This document shows, piece after piece, positions 1-10,549 of a stretch of DNA of 64,000 nt. This DNA comes from Perilla frutescens (lineage: Eukaryota > Streptophyta > Magnoliopsida > Lamiales > Lamiaceae), in NCBI GenBank assembly GCA_026008535.1, contig BRKX01000010.1, positions 4,973,001 to 5,037,000 of the forward strand, given 5' to 3'. Every line of letters begins with the position of its first letter. Position 1 is the first letter of the stretch. The notes beneath the pieces were generated by a model. It was given only the letters and a program-made list of their open reading frames with translations. It was not told the origin of the DNA and ran no database searches. The position numbers and the translations under genes are program-made.

Positions 1-655
1 AAAATGGAATTAATAAACTCTAAAATTAAATTGACTCAATTTAATTTTTAGAATTATTTTTTTTATTCAACATCTCACACAGTGCACTCGCCCGACGCCT
101 TTCTCGTGGGCTCATTCATTGCGCTCAATAATTAATTTTTTGAAATAAATATATACCATAAAATGAAATTAGTGAACACTAAATTTAATTTGAATTTATT
201 TAATTTTTTATTCGACGTCTCGAGCAATAAACTCGTTCGACGCTAATACATGGGCTCGTGCATTGCGCTCATATAAAATAATAATTTAAACAAAATAAAA
301 AGAATCAAAAAAGAAAAGAAACGGGTGAAAAGCAGAAGCACCTAAACAATTTTTTTTTTGAAAAAAAAAAGGATCCCAAGCCCGTGGTCCACGCGCCTGG
401 GAGGAAAAAAAAGGATTTTGTTGGCGTGTATGGCATGTTTTGGGGATGGATTTGAGTATGTTTGACCCATCTAACGGATTATGACCCTTTAAATAATTTA
501 ACACAAGTTTTTATCATAATAAAATTAGTGACATAGAATTTGATGAAGTCCATAAAGGTGTATAGTATAACAAAACTATACTCCCCCATTTTATTATGAT
601 TGTGGTTTTAACTTTTTTATTTTGTATTAAAATATTTGTTGTTTTATATATTTTT
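1..655. repeat. Dispersed repeat copy A, cut by the window start
   Basis: This stretch is nearly the same as 3586-4224 plus 5893-5945. Shared landmarks are the run CACACAGTGCACTCGCCCGA, the phrase around GGTCCACGCGCC, the motif TCTAACGGATTATG and the tail TGATGAAGTCCATAAAGG. Its last 75 bases match the start of a CTCCGTTTCAT-type MITE seen again at 27541 and 8386. The single TAACTTTTT at 609-617 is the unfilled version of the target site that is duplicated around the element at 4225-5892. No coding potential is visible; the short open frames are low-complexity. Confidence 0.7.
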
Positions 656-2340
656 ACAACATATATTACGCACAAACATGCGTTAAGTCTATCGAAGATA
701 TAGCATCCAAAACTATCTTAATCGAATGTAGTATTAATTTTTAAAACTTGTGACTTCCATAAGTTCTATATATCCCATTGTAATTAATTCATTGGTTGAG
801 CATGCCATAAAAATACTATTGGACTATTGGATCCATAACTAACTACGCAATCGATCTATTAACGAAATTCAAATATATTTAATGATTTTAGAATTCTATT
901 AGTGCACTGTTTACCAAATTAAATATACACAAGACATTAATTTTATGACTATTTGGAAATAAAAGATCTCATCCGAAATAAAAACTATAAGTACAAGACA
1001 ATTAGCAAATTTCAGCACATTTATTCCAGCGGACTTCATTACGTTTGAATTTGTCAAATTCCAGCGATTATTCCAACGCAAAATATTTGCTAGAATTTTC
1101 CAATGAACATTCTAGTGAAATCTATGCTCGTTCGAATTTATCACCGAATATTTTAATAATTTTTTGTTTATGATTTTTTCGGATTCCAACGCTATTTTTC
1201 CTATGAAATATTTTATTATTTAATTTAATTTAATTTATTATTTTTTAATAAAATTCCAACATTAATTTTCGACTGGAAAAATTGAAATTTAACTATTTCT
1301 TTTTATTATTTTAGTGTACAATGTTTATTAGATATTATAAATCAATATAAATAATATATCACAAAATAACATATTAAAATACACTTTAGTCTTTTTAACT
1401 AGATAAGGAATATTAATATTTTTAATTACAGGATAAATATATACTTGTATATAAGATAAATTGATCATAAAAATATATGATGAACTCGAGATTTATGTAA
1501 ATGGATCTTATTCTTTTAGAACTTATAAAATAACTAATCAATTAAAGTTTATAAAACTAATATATTAAATTTAATATAATAAGTTTTGTTCAATCTATAA
1601 TCATAATATGACAATCTTCTAAATTTAGAGTTTGATTAAGTTAATTTAGCACGCATATAGTTTATTTAATATATATGTAATGCAATTAATCATTTAAAGT
1701 TTATATAACTAATATAGATAATGTATTTTTAAAGTTGAAAACTATGTAATATTATAGCGAGCTATAAAAATTTTAAGTTATAAATTCTAAGATTAGTAAT
1801 TCATTGTTACACAAATATTATTTTATAAATGTTCAACACTTATAATAAGTTTTCTTTAATATATAATCACAATACAATTGTCTCTCCTACATTTTGAGTT
1901 TTAATTAAGTTAATTTGGTATTATAATTTACTATAATATATAATATACACAAATAATCAGTTAAAGTTTATTAAGCTAATATAGAAAATCTAATTTTAAT
2001 GTTAAAAGTTATGTATTCTTGTGGGTTTTAAGTTATAAGATAATGCAAGTTATGAGTTATAATTTTTGTTACATCTCTATATAAATGTTATAAAGAATAA
2101 TTATTATAAATAAAATTTAAATTAATTTCTAACCTTGATTAGATTTTTTTTTTTTTTTAAATATTCAATACCACCAAATAAATGATATACCATTTGAACT
2201 TTTATAAATTAATCTAACAAATGTAATATTTAAAGTTTATAAACCATGCATTATACGATAATACTTAATATATGAGATATATATATATATATATATAATA
2301 TATACAAAATATAAAATATATAGTATTATTAATGAATTCA
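656..2340. other. AT-rich intergenic stretch
   Basis: No gene is visible. At 1010-1280 the words TTCCAGCG and TTCCAACG recur, and similar wording returns at 2400-2800. This resembles subterminal repeats of a decayed DNA transposon, perhaps CACTA-like, but no termini could be found. A short AT microsatellite lies at 2279-2297. Confidence 0.4.
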
Positions 2341-2399
2341 TCACTTGATGCAGGCGGTAAAAGCTTGCACATGTGTACAAGAGGTCTCAGGTTTGAAAC

Positions 2400-2890
2400 T
2401 TCATAGCAACTGGAATAGAATTTTCGCTGGAATTTTTCAATTCTATCGCACCGTTTTCACTATTGAAAAAAATGGCGAAAATCTGTACGCTGGAATTTAT
2501 GATTTTTCTTGTAATATATGCTTTTTCAATTCTATCGCACCGTTTTCACTATGGAAAAAAATGGCGAAAATCTGTACGCTGGAATTTATGATTTTTCTTG
2601 TAATATATGCTTATTAAAGATAGTAAGCAATATTTGGTGTACTTAGCCAAATTCCGACGAAAGAAAACTGTGGAAAAAAAAAAAACAACTGGAATAGAAT
2701 TTCCGCTAGAATTTTTCAATTCTGTCGCACCGTTTTCCAGCGTTCGAGATCACTAGATTTGATCATTCCAGTGGAAATTTAGCCTATTCTAGCGAAAATA
2801 TGTGCTCTGGAATTTTTGATTTTTCTTGTAATATATGCTTATTACAGATAGTTAGCAATCTTTGGTGTACGTAGCCAAATTTCGTAAATG
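2400..2890. repeat. 89-bp tandem duplication with a third diverged copy
   Basis: Two nearly identical 89-bp units lie at 2433-2521 and 2522-2610, each starting TTTTTCAATTCTATCGCACC. A diverged third copy runs about 2690-2850 and ends with the same TTTTTCTTGTAATATATGCT phrase. The open frame across it is a by-product of the repetition. It may be part of the decayed transposon suggested upstream. Confidence 0.7.
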
Positions 2891-3059
2891 GTAAACCCAA
2901 CCGTCTCCTGTGAGATCATAGATTTCAATTTGTTAAACGGGTCTTATTTGATCTAGAGAGGTAATTGCCTTCATTTTTTCATTTTTTTCATTTTTTGTCA
3001 GAGGTCCCCTTCTTTTTCCTTTTCTTTTCAAATTTTAATTTTTTTTGTTTTTTTTCAAA

Positions 3060-3385
3060 TAAATATTAATTTGTTTTATTACTTGTTTTTTTTATCCAGA
3101 GTCTCACGCAGTGTACTCGTCCGACGCTAATTCATGTGCTCATACACTACGCTCATTAATTGTTTTGAAATAAAAAAATTTGGAATAATAAAAAAAATAA
3201 AAATTTGAAAAAAAAAAGAAAAAGACAGGAAAAAAAACATAGGCTTGGCGTGTCAAGCCGCTCACGCGCCAACTTGGGTTGGGCTGATCTAGGGCGGGTT
3301 TGGGTGGAGTTTTTGGATTAATTTGACTTGTCTAACGGATTGTAATATGTTAAATAGTCTAGCACAAAGTTTTTATCTACCTTTA
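3060..3385. repeat. Dispersed repeat copy B (diverged)
   Basis: This is a diverged relative of copies A and C. It shares the GTCTCACGCAGTGTACTCGT region, the CACGCGCC core, and the end TCTAACGGATTGTA followed by CACAAAGTTTTTATC. The terminal words resemble the ends of the Mutator-like elements at 4225 and 10550, so copies A, B and C probably descend from the same superfamily. The flanks at 2891-3059 and 3386-3585 show no gene. Confidence 0.5.
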
Positions 3386-3585
3386 TTTAATGCAAATTTT
3401 CCCATTTTTGTCCCAATACTAAACTGCTGAAAATTACATAACCACCTGAATTAATATATGGATTTGTTTTTTCTAGATAAGCTGAGGCTCGGGACCATCT
3501 CTCTATTGAAATATACGTCAATTAAATTAGGTGTTTCATTTGTAAGTGGATTAGTATTCTCTTCAATCTCAATAATAATTAATAA

Positions 3586-4215
3586 AATGGAATTAGTAAA
3601 CCATAAAATTATATTAAATCGATTTAATTTAATTTTTAGAATTAATTTTTTTATTCAACATCTCACACAGTGCACTCGCCCGACGCTCACTCGTGCGCTC
3701 ATGCATTACGATTAATAATTAATTTTTTGAAATAAATATATACCATAAAATGAAATTAGTGAACAATAAAATTAATTTGAATTTATTTAATTTTTTTATC
3801 CGAAGTCTCGGACAATAAACTTGCTCGACGCTAATGCGTGGACTCGTGCATTGCGTTCGATATAAAATAATAATTAAAAATAAAAATAAAAACAAAAAAC
3901 CAATGAAAAGAATCAAAAAAGAAAAGAAACGTGTGAAAAGCAGTGCCACAGCAATTTAATTTTTTTAAAAAAGGGATCTCAGGTGCATGGTCCACGCGCC
4001 TCGAAGGAAAAAAAATGGATTTTGAGGGCGTGGTGTGGCATGTTTTTGGGATGGATTTGAGCATATTTGACCCCGTCTAACGGATTATAGCCCATTAAAT
4101 AATTTAACACAAGTTTTTATCATAATAAAATTAGTGACATAGAATTTGATGAAGTCCATAAAGGTGTATAGGATAACAAAACTATATTCCCTCTGTTTCA
4201 TTATAATTGTTGTTT
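3586..4215. repeat. Dispersed repeat copy C
   Basis: This copy aligns in the same orientation with 1-608 almost without interruption. It continues after the inserted element, at 5902-5945. Its final part (from about 4186, CCTCTGTTTCATTATAATTG) is the start of a MITE whose other part lies at 5902-6095 beyond the insertion. Confidence 0.7.
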
Positions 4216-4535
4216 TAACTTTTTGGGGCACACTTGTGTGAGACCGTCTAACGGGTCTCTTACGTTAGACGGATCTTCACCCGACCCGGATCAAATTTAA
4301 ATATAAAACAATAAAGAAAAAAAGGTAAAAATAGAACTACTTCTCTCTCTCCCTCGTGCAGCGACGCTTCTCTTCTCTTTTTCTCCCCCTCTGTGCAGCG
4401 CCGCTTCTCTTTCTCTCTCCCTCTGTGCGGTCTTCTCGATCTCTCTACCTCATGCAATTTGGCATCCCTCACAACGCAAGCCTCCATCTTCACCGATCAA
4501 CTCGACGATAATTAGAAATTTGCTTCTCTTTTCAG

Positions 4536-4949
4536 ATCTGGATGGAGGATCATGAGCAACAAGGGTCGATGCTATGATTTCTGGGTTGATTTCAGTGAAT
4601 TTATGTCTCGATACCGCGAGCCCAAGGACTGCGGACTCCTCCAAGAAGATTATTTCGAGTGCCTCCACCACTCTAAAGAGGTATGCACATTTTTAAATTT
4701 TCTATTTTAAATTTTCTCATGTATCTTGTTTTTCCAACACAAAAATTCCTCCAGGCACAGAGCAAAGTAGGCATGCTTGCTTGGATCACGGGGCTTTTCC
4801 TTGTTGTACAAATTGTGTGGTGTTGGTTCTTTGTTGATGTGTTGGGGTGGGGAGTAGTGGATGCAGCTGTGGCAGTTGATCTTACTAGTTGGACGACTGT
4901 GATGGCACAGTTTGTTTATGTGGTTGGTTGGTGTAAGGACTTCTTATAA
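4536..4949 (+). pseudogene. Captured exon of NDUFS5-like complex I subunit with an in-frame chimeric tail
   Basis: Bases 4536-4680 translate to 48 residues beginning SGWRIMSNKGRCYDFW and ending ECLHHSKE. I recognise this as the conserved core of plant NADH dehydrogenase Fe-S protein 5 (15-kDa subunit of mitochondrial complex I). The exon is bordered by TTCTCTTTTCAG and by GTATGC, so both splice sites came with it. The rest of the gene is missing. From the ATG at 4552, splicing 4680 to the CCTCCAG acceptor at 4754 would stay in frame through 4755-4949, giving 107 residues with a hydrophobic, unrelated C-terminal half. The family's twin CX9C motifs are damaged: in the first, the second Cys is Phe, and a nearby Cys is Tyr; the second pair is intact. 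It is probably a non-functional captured fragment, though transcription cannot be excluded. Confidence 0.75.
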
Positions 4950-5289
4950 TATATTCTTAGATCTATTTATGGATTTTGAGTTTGTATCCGATCTGTTGTC
5001 ACAGCTGCGTTGGGGGATGTCATTATTGGTCTTGAAAGATGAAAGATCGAGATCTTGTTGAAGATTTTTACTGATACTTTATTTGTAATTAGTGTTACTT
5101 TATTTTGTAATCAATAATATTTCTCTCTATGATAATGAAATAATTTTTTTACTCAAGAATAAGTTTTTATTGTATTCATAGATCCGATTCTCAATTTGAG
5201 GTTATGTTTAAACTGACATTTTTCTTTCTAATTAGTGATATTTTCTTTTGTAATTAGTCATACGTTTTTCCATAGTAATAAGACTCCAC

Positions 5290-5745
5290 TTCATAGGTGA
5301 TGATACTTCACCCCTAAATAATGATACTCACATGTGAGTTAATGATACCTCACTCATAAATAATGATACTTGAGTTAATGATACTCCACTCATAGTTAAT
5401 GACATTTATCTATTTTGGATTTGATAATTAATGTTTAATCATCAATAAAATCATATTATACTCCACTTCCAAGTTAATGATATTTCATCTCATAATTAAT
5501 GATACTTCACAGATAGTTAATGATACTCACCAGATATATATCTAATGATACTTTACTTAATAGTTAATGATATTTTGTCAAATTTATATCTAATATCTAA
5601 TGATATTTCGCCAAATTTATATCTAATGATAGTTCGCTTCATAGTTAATTATACTTCACTTCACAGTTAGTGATACTTCACACATAGTGATACTTTACTT
5701 TATACCTAGTGATACTTTACTTTATACCTAGTGATACTTCAGTAG
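5290..5745 (+). repeat. Degenerate array of TGATACTTCAC words
   Basis: About twenty irregular units of roughly 15-25 bases contain AGTTAATGATACTTCACT or close variants. The reverse complement of this array fills the middle of the element at 10550-12209, so it belongs to the transposon family and not to the host site. Confidence 0.75.
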
Positions 5746-5901
5746 CTGCGTGTGGGGGCGCGGGTAAGACACGCGCCTGAGCGCAAAAATGGGCTTAGGG
5801 GCGGGTTTTGGGTAGGTTTGAGATGGGTTTGGGTTTTATTTGACCCGTCTAACATAAGCGACCCGTTAGACGGTCTCATACAAGTTTTTGTCTAACTTTT
5901 T

Positions 5902-6110
5902 TATTTTGTGTCAAAATGTTTGTTATTTTATATATTTTCACACGCTCTCTCTCTAACTTAACCCTATCACAAACCATATTTTAGAAAAAATATAATTGAA
6001 TAAGATTTTATGTCATATATGATAAATGAGTAAATTAATCCATAAAATTAAATATTAAATCTAGATAAAATAAAATTAAAACAACGATAAAAAAAAAACC
6101 TACGAAGAAT
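5902..6110. mobile_element. Downstream part of a MITE split by the Mutator-like element
   Basis: It continues the MITE begun at about 4186: TTATTTTGTGTCAAAATGTT and a TTATATATTTTCACAC segment match full-length relatives at 8386-8651 and 27541-27796. The far terminus is decayed. Confidence 0.5.
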
Positions 6111-6210
6111 ATATATAAATTAATGGCATGCCAAAAAAAATGGTACAAATAATATTCCATCCACCAACCGAAGGCGAAAACACGATGATTTTGCTCCTAT
6201 TGAAGTAGGG

Positions 6211-6275
6211 TGACGCCATCAATCTTCGTCACTCATTGACGTAATCACCATTGGAGTCCTCTTTAAATTTATTGA
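6211..6275 (+). promoter_or_regulatory. as-1-like TGACG cluster and TATA-like stretch
   Basis: Three TGACG cores lie within 34 bases: TGACG at 6211-6215, its complement CGTCA at 6227-6231, and TGACGTAA at 6237-6244. A TTTAAATTTAT stretch at 6263-6273 could be the TATA element. TGA-class bZIP factors bind paired TGACG motifs (as-1), and NIMIN genes of other plants are salicylic-acid responsive. The arrangement therefore fits the gene at 6392. The transcription start is inferred, near 6295. Confidence 0.55.
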
Positions 6276-6391
6276 AGTCTTTTCCAACCTTAAACAAACA
6301 GAAACAGCATTCTCTCCGTCTTCGAAGCATCTGCTTTTTTTCTCTTATTAATTTTTTTTTTATATTCCTCTCGATCTGCTTCAATTCTGCT

Positions 6392-6757
6392 ATGTCGTCT
6401 TCTTCCATGGAAGTGGAGAAGAGAAAACGGGTAGATGACGGAAAAACCAACGGCAAGAACGGGAAACCGCGGGAAGACGACGGCGGCTTGAAGAGGGCGG
6501 CGCCGCCGCTGCCTCCGGATGAAGAAGTGGAGGAGTTCTTCGCTATAGTGAAGAGAATTCGTGTGGCGCTGAAATACTTCCAGAGGCGCGACGGCGTTAG
6601 GTGTGACGACGGCGGTGAGCCAGCGGCAAAGCCTACGTGGAGCCCATCGTTCCGACGTGAGGACTTTGACGGAGTTAAGACGGACCCGGACGTGGATCGG
6701 AAAACGGGTCTGGATCTTAATTCTGACCCGATTTCGGATGGTTCGGATTCGGTTTGA
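6392..6757 (+). CDS. NIM1/NPR1-interacting protein, NIMIN-2/NRR-like
   Basis: This gene encodes 121 residues in one exon. The frame is open further upstream (from 6251), but the first ATG is at 6392; a second in-frame ATG is at 6407. The protein begins with a basic segment (KRKRV at 10-14). It then has the acidic-hydrophobic block EEVEEFFAIVKRIRVALKYF at 44-63, which I recognise from NIMIN-2 and rice NRR-type proteins. A PSFRREDFDGV segment at 85-95 resembles the EDF motif of this family. A short LDLN at 107-110 is a degenerate version of the C-terminal EAR repressor motif (LxLxL). NIMIN proteins are small nuclear proteins that bind NPR1 and damp salicylic-acid-dependent PR gene expression. 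The triple TGACG cluster upstream supports this regulation. Local GC content is far higher than the surroundings, as expected for a real coding exon. The family call is firm; the exact subtype is not. Confidence 0.85.
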   Translation: MSSSSMEVEKRKRVDDGKTNGKNGKPREDDGGLKRAAPPLPPDEEVEEFFAIVKRIRVALKYFQRRDGVRCDDGGEPAAKPTWSPSFRREDFDGVKTDPDVDRKTGLDLNSDPISDGSDSV

Positions 6758-7122
6758 GATCCATGTAACTAATTTACGTATTCTACGAAATGATCTAGTT
6801 GGTAGAACGACGTAATCTAGGCTGAATTAATTCCGTTTATGCCTTCTATAAAAGGAAAAAGAAAAACTAACTCATGTTTGCCGATCATCCAATGGTCTGA
6901 GAAATGGACAGATTATTTATTTTTATTTGGAGATTAATGGAAAATTTTATATTATATGAATTCGAGATCTAAGAGAAAGCTAGTATTTTATAAATTGTTT
7001 ACATATAATGTATGCATTTTATTCTAATAAAAAGTTATGATGTTCGAATTTAATTAATAATCCATTAATCCCTAGATAGATGCATGCGTATTGTTATTAG
7101 TGAGAATTATCAAAATTAATTA
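6758..7122. other. 3' flank of the NIMIN-like gene
   Basis: This presumably contains the 3' untranslated region. I see AT-rich DNA with no open frame of note and no certain polyadenylation signal; AATAAA-like words (CTAATAAAAAG near 7024) are far from the stop codon. Confidence 0.4.
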
Positions 7123-7394
7123 CTCCCACCGTCCCATTTATATAGTCTCTTTTACTATTTTGAGGTGTCCCAATTATATAGTCGCATAACTATAAATAGT
7201 ATTAATTTTTATAGTAATATACAAATATACCCTTGGTATGTATTGAAAATTAAAAATTAACCACTTAAATTCTTAAAAGTCATACATTTTAAATAAGGGT
7301 AATAATGAAAGTTAAGTTTTAATGTCTTGTTTTCATAAATATTTTTAATCTACGTGTGAGAATAAAGTGGACTATATAAATGGGACGGAGGGAG
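7123..7394. mobile_element. Stowaway-like MITE
   Basis: The left end reads CTCCCACCGTCCCATTTATA and the right end is its near-perfect complement ending GGGACGGAGGGAG. This is the hallmark CTCCCTCCGTCCC terminus of plant Stowaway (Tc1/mariner) MITEs. A TA precedes the left end; the right flank no longer shows TA. Confidence 0.8.
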
Positions 7395-7404
7395 TGCTTT
7401 ATTA

Positions 7405-7662
7405 GTGGTAATATATAAAACTAGCCGGTCAAACTTTAAAAAAAAAAATATTTTAGCCACTAACTTTTAAACATATTTATTTTAGCCAGAATGATATTTT
7501 TACCCCCGCGTGTTGCGCGCACCAGCGCGCAACCTTAGCGCGCAGTGTTTTGCGCGCAATAGGGCATTTTCGTCCAAAGTGGCTAAAATAAATATGTTTT
7601 AAAGTTAGTAGCTAAAATAAATCTTTTAAAAGTTCAAGTGGCTAAAATAGTTATTGCCTCTA
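7405..7662. mobile_element. Small inverted-repeat element with a GCGCGC core
   Basis: The arms are inverted: the left has GGTAATATATAAAACTAGCC and the right carries the complement of TAGAGGCAATAACTATTTTA. Both continue into TTTAGCCAC words. CTTTATTA flanks it at 7397-7404 and 7663-7670, a probable target duplication. The centre (7503-7560) is rich in GCGCGC, unlike the AT-rich arms. A larger relative lies at 30215-30625. Confidence 0.65.
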
Positions 7663-7670
7663 CTTTATTA

Positions 7671-8009
7671 AGTTCATTTGCAAAAATATAGCGGGTGCAA
7701 AGTTTATGAACATCTGTCTATTTTTGTAAATTACTTTAGCAATTTGACTATTACAATAAATTATTCTTGTTATTAATCAGCAAGAATTAAAGGAATGTTC
7801 ATAATAAATGAATTGATAGAGGTCACATGTATATATATTTGAAATTTGAAAAACTAATAATTCTGGACCATTGACAAAAGATTCGAGCGTGCAAACAGCA
7901 AAGCTTATATTCTTTCTCGATCCAATTTATATACATATGTCTACCTCTTTATACATGTAAATATGTTATATTTAATTTTTCCCAAATTCTCTAAGATGTA
8001 AATGAGAAG
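7671..8009. other. AT-rich intergenic stretch
   Basis: I see no gene, repeat terminus or RNA in this stretch. Confidence 0.4.
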
Positions 8010-8275
8010 GTCAATGCGTTGATTAAAAAAATTATCAAAATAGATCATACTTTTTAGAGATACTAGTGATACTTTTTTAATTTTGAGTGATACTTTTAGT
8101 TTTACGGTTCATACTGATTTTGACAGTTTTTTTTTGCCCATATTTTTTAATGATACAAGTGATAGTTTTGAGCTTTTGAGTGATACTTTTTAGTATTACG
8201 ATTGATACTGATTTTGAATATTTTTTTGATCAACACGTTGACCGTCTGATGTGTACCTAGTGCACAGAAGACCTA
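8010..8275. repeat. Repeat family with GATACTTTTT words, copy 1
   Basis: It shares with 9774-10092 the order AATGCGTTGA, several GATACTTTTTAG words, and the end CGTTGACCGTCTGATGTGTAC. Its left end is degraded compared with copy 2. Confidence 0.6.
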
Positions 8276-8385
8276 CCTTAAATCTTTTAATGATGGTGGA
8301 CTCCTTAGACAAAAAAAAAAGCACTCGATATTTTTTTATTTTTTTGAGCAACACTCGATAAATTGCTGGCGAGGGGTTTTAATTG

Positions 8386-8651
8386 TTACTCCATCCATTT
8401 CGTTTTGTTTGTTGTTTTAGGTTTTTTCTTTTGTGTCAAAATATTTGTTGTTTTATATATTTTGACACCTTTCTCTCAAATTTAAACTTATAAATATATA
8501 GAGAAAGAAAAAAAAATTCAACTTTTTAGAAAAATATAAGTGAGTAAGATTTTATTTAATATAAAAAGGAGGGATATATTAGTCCAAAAAATTAATTATT
8601 AATTCTAGATTAAAATTCTAAAATAACAAACAAAACGAAACGAATGATGTA
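8386..8651. mobile_element. MITE of the TTGTTTGTTGTTTTAG type
   Basis: The left arm ACTCCATCCATTTCGTTTTG is the complement of the right arm ending AACGAAACGAATGATGTACT. Internal landmarks (TTTTGTGTCAAAATATTTGT, TTATATATTTTGACACC) match the copy at 27541-27796 and the split copy at 4186-6100. Confidence 0.75.
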
Positions 8652-8655
8652 CTAA

Positions 8656-9773
8656 TTATTGCCAGTCAAATTTGATAGAAAAAAATCTAAATCTGAGAAT
8701 ATATATATTAATTTCGTTTTCTTTTCTTTTTTTTAGTTTGAACTTCCAAAATTTTGAAATTCGTAGGTAACTACTGAAAAATGAAAATGGTATATATAGT
8801 CCCTAGTCATCATTGACGTTCTGTAGCTGATAAAAGTATTCAAATTGGAAATTATGAGAATGTGCATCACTTATCACGGTTTGACACTTTTTTTTATCAT
8901 TATATATTATTTCTAGATTAAGCTTTTGTCGATGCTATACTAATTAATTAATTAGGCATTTAATTGGTATTTTACATGTGCATAAAATGGAGTATAGTAC
9001 TACTATATATATTTCATACATTTATAAAAATCACAAAGAATTAAGCTCTAGCATCAAGTCGACCTTCTAGATAGTAAAACTTTTCTATAATTTTACTTCT
9101 GCATTATTTATAGTTTTGTATAACGTATAACATTTTTTAGCTAAAAGAAACAATTAAATTAAGTAGAAACCCGTTCAACAAAATGAATGTCTAACAAAAA
9201 ATGAACCAGAATGTTACCGATGAACTGAAAAAATAACAAATTGCTAATAGCAAGTTGAGCCATGGAATTGGCCATAATTGTATTTGAGATCAATACATAT
9301 ATTTTTTTTTTAATCAAATATTATTTAGTTCATTTGCGTCCTCAAATTATCGATTAATATAAATTAAGTCCAATTATAGCACAATGTAAAATTTGAAAAA
9401 AAAAAAAAAAAACAAACGAAATTAAGTGATCATCTGGTATGGCGAAATTTGATGATCGAACGAAACCAAATAAAAATTAAAAGATTTAATCATTTTAAAC
9501 ATTAGAGTTAGGAGTCAATAGGCCAAATTGGTGCATAATTATTACGTTTGCTTTTCACTAAAAATAGTTAAGCGCTTTAGACTTTATTTAAAGTTGACTC
9601 GACAATGTCCGGTCATAAATTAACCCCTATTGTTTGTATCCAATAAGAAGCAAGATTCTCTATTTTAAATTTTAAATAATATATTATTTTTATTCTGGAT
9701 TATTAGTTTGTAAAATAATGTTATGTAAATGTTTGCAATATAATACAAACGCAAATACTCATGTACATAAGAT
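8656..9773. other. AT-rich intergenic stretch
   Basis: No gene or clear repeat terminus is visible. A poly-A run lies at 9399-9412. Confidence 0.4.
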
Positions 9774-10092
9774 GTACATCAGACGATCAACGTTGACTCG
9801 GTCAAAGCGTTGACCAAAAAATCGTGATACTTTTTAGGGATACAGCTGCTACTTTTTTTAATTTTGAATGATGATACTTTTTAGTGTTTCGATTGATACT
9901 GATGTTAACCGTTTTTTTTTCTTTATTTTTTTTGTGGCAATCATTTTCATTGATACAAATGATACTTTTGGACCTTTGAAATGATATTTTTTAGTATTAT
10001 GAATAATACTAATTTTGACGGATTTTTTAATCAAAACATTGATCGGATTAACACGCGTTGATCCGATCAACGCATTGACCGTCTGGTGTACA
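9774..10092. mobile_element. Repeat family with GATACTTTTT words, copy 2, with inverted ends
   Basis: The left end TGTACATCAGACGATCAACG is matched inversely by the right end CGCATTGACCGTCTGGTGTA. The interior holds repeated GATACTTTTT words and ATTTTGACGG. The element is non-coding and probably a non-autonomous DNA transposon; I could not define its target duplication. Confidence 0.6.
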
Positions 10093-10540
10093 AAACGTGT
10101 ACGGAATAAAGAAATTTAACTAATCTAAAATCAAATAAAAAAATTGGTGTGTGTTCCGTGTTTGTGTGTCGAATCGAATATAATATTTAGCACTAATTAA
10201 TTGTGTGCGGCAATGCTGCAACTATATTCACTATATATTTTTATAATTATTAATTATTATATCCACTAGTTTATAAAAACGTGTGTTAAATAACCATTAA
10301 TAATTCATACACCTAACGACATTCACATAAATTATATAGTTAGCCTAAAAAATGGTGCATTATTTCTCCATAATATTTTACGGCACCATATTATTTATTT
10401 TCCCCCGACCATTATCTTGTCGGTTTCGTCGCAGATAGACTTTCTACAGGTTTGAGTACAAAATAAGTTAAAAAGTAAACTTGATTTATAAGGGTATATA
10501 TTTAAGTCACACCCAATTGAATGGGACTTAAACGAGATTA
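10093..10540. other. AT-rich intergenic stretch
   Basis: No gene, repeat terminus or RNA is visible. Confidence 0.4.
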
Positions 10541-10549
10541 TTTTACTTT

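Larger units (their letters stand above)
4225..5892 (+). mobile_element. Mutator-like element carrying a captured gene fragment (Pack-MULE type)
   Basis: The ends are imperfect inverted repeats sharing ACTTGTGTGAGACCGTCTAA on the left and its complement near 5850-5885 on the right, with TTAGACGG repeated inside. A 9-bp target duplication, TAACTTTTT, flanks it at 4216-4224 and 5893-5901; 9 bp is typical of Mutator. The 1668-bp element has no transposase. It holds a CT-rich leader-like segment (4335-4450), an exon of complex I subunit NDUFS5 (4536-4680), a second open segment (4755-4949) and a degenerate array of TGATACTTCAC words (5290-5745). The repeat copy at 1-655 shows the same site without the insertion. 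Confidence 0.8.

Noticed and set aside
6251..6391. N-terminal extension of the NIMIN-like frame
   Set aside because: The upstream part has no ATG (it begins with TTG) and is phenylalanine/leucine-rich noise from a CT-rich leader.
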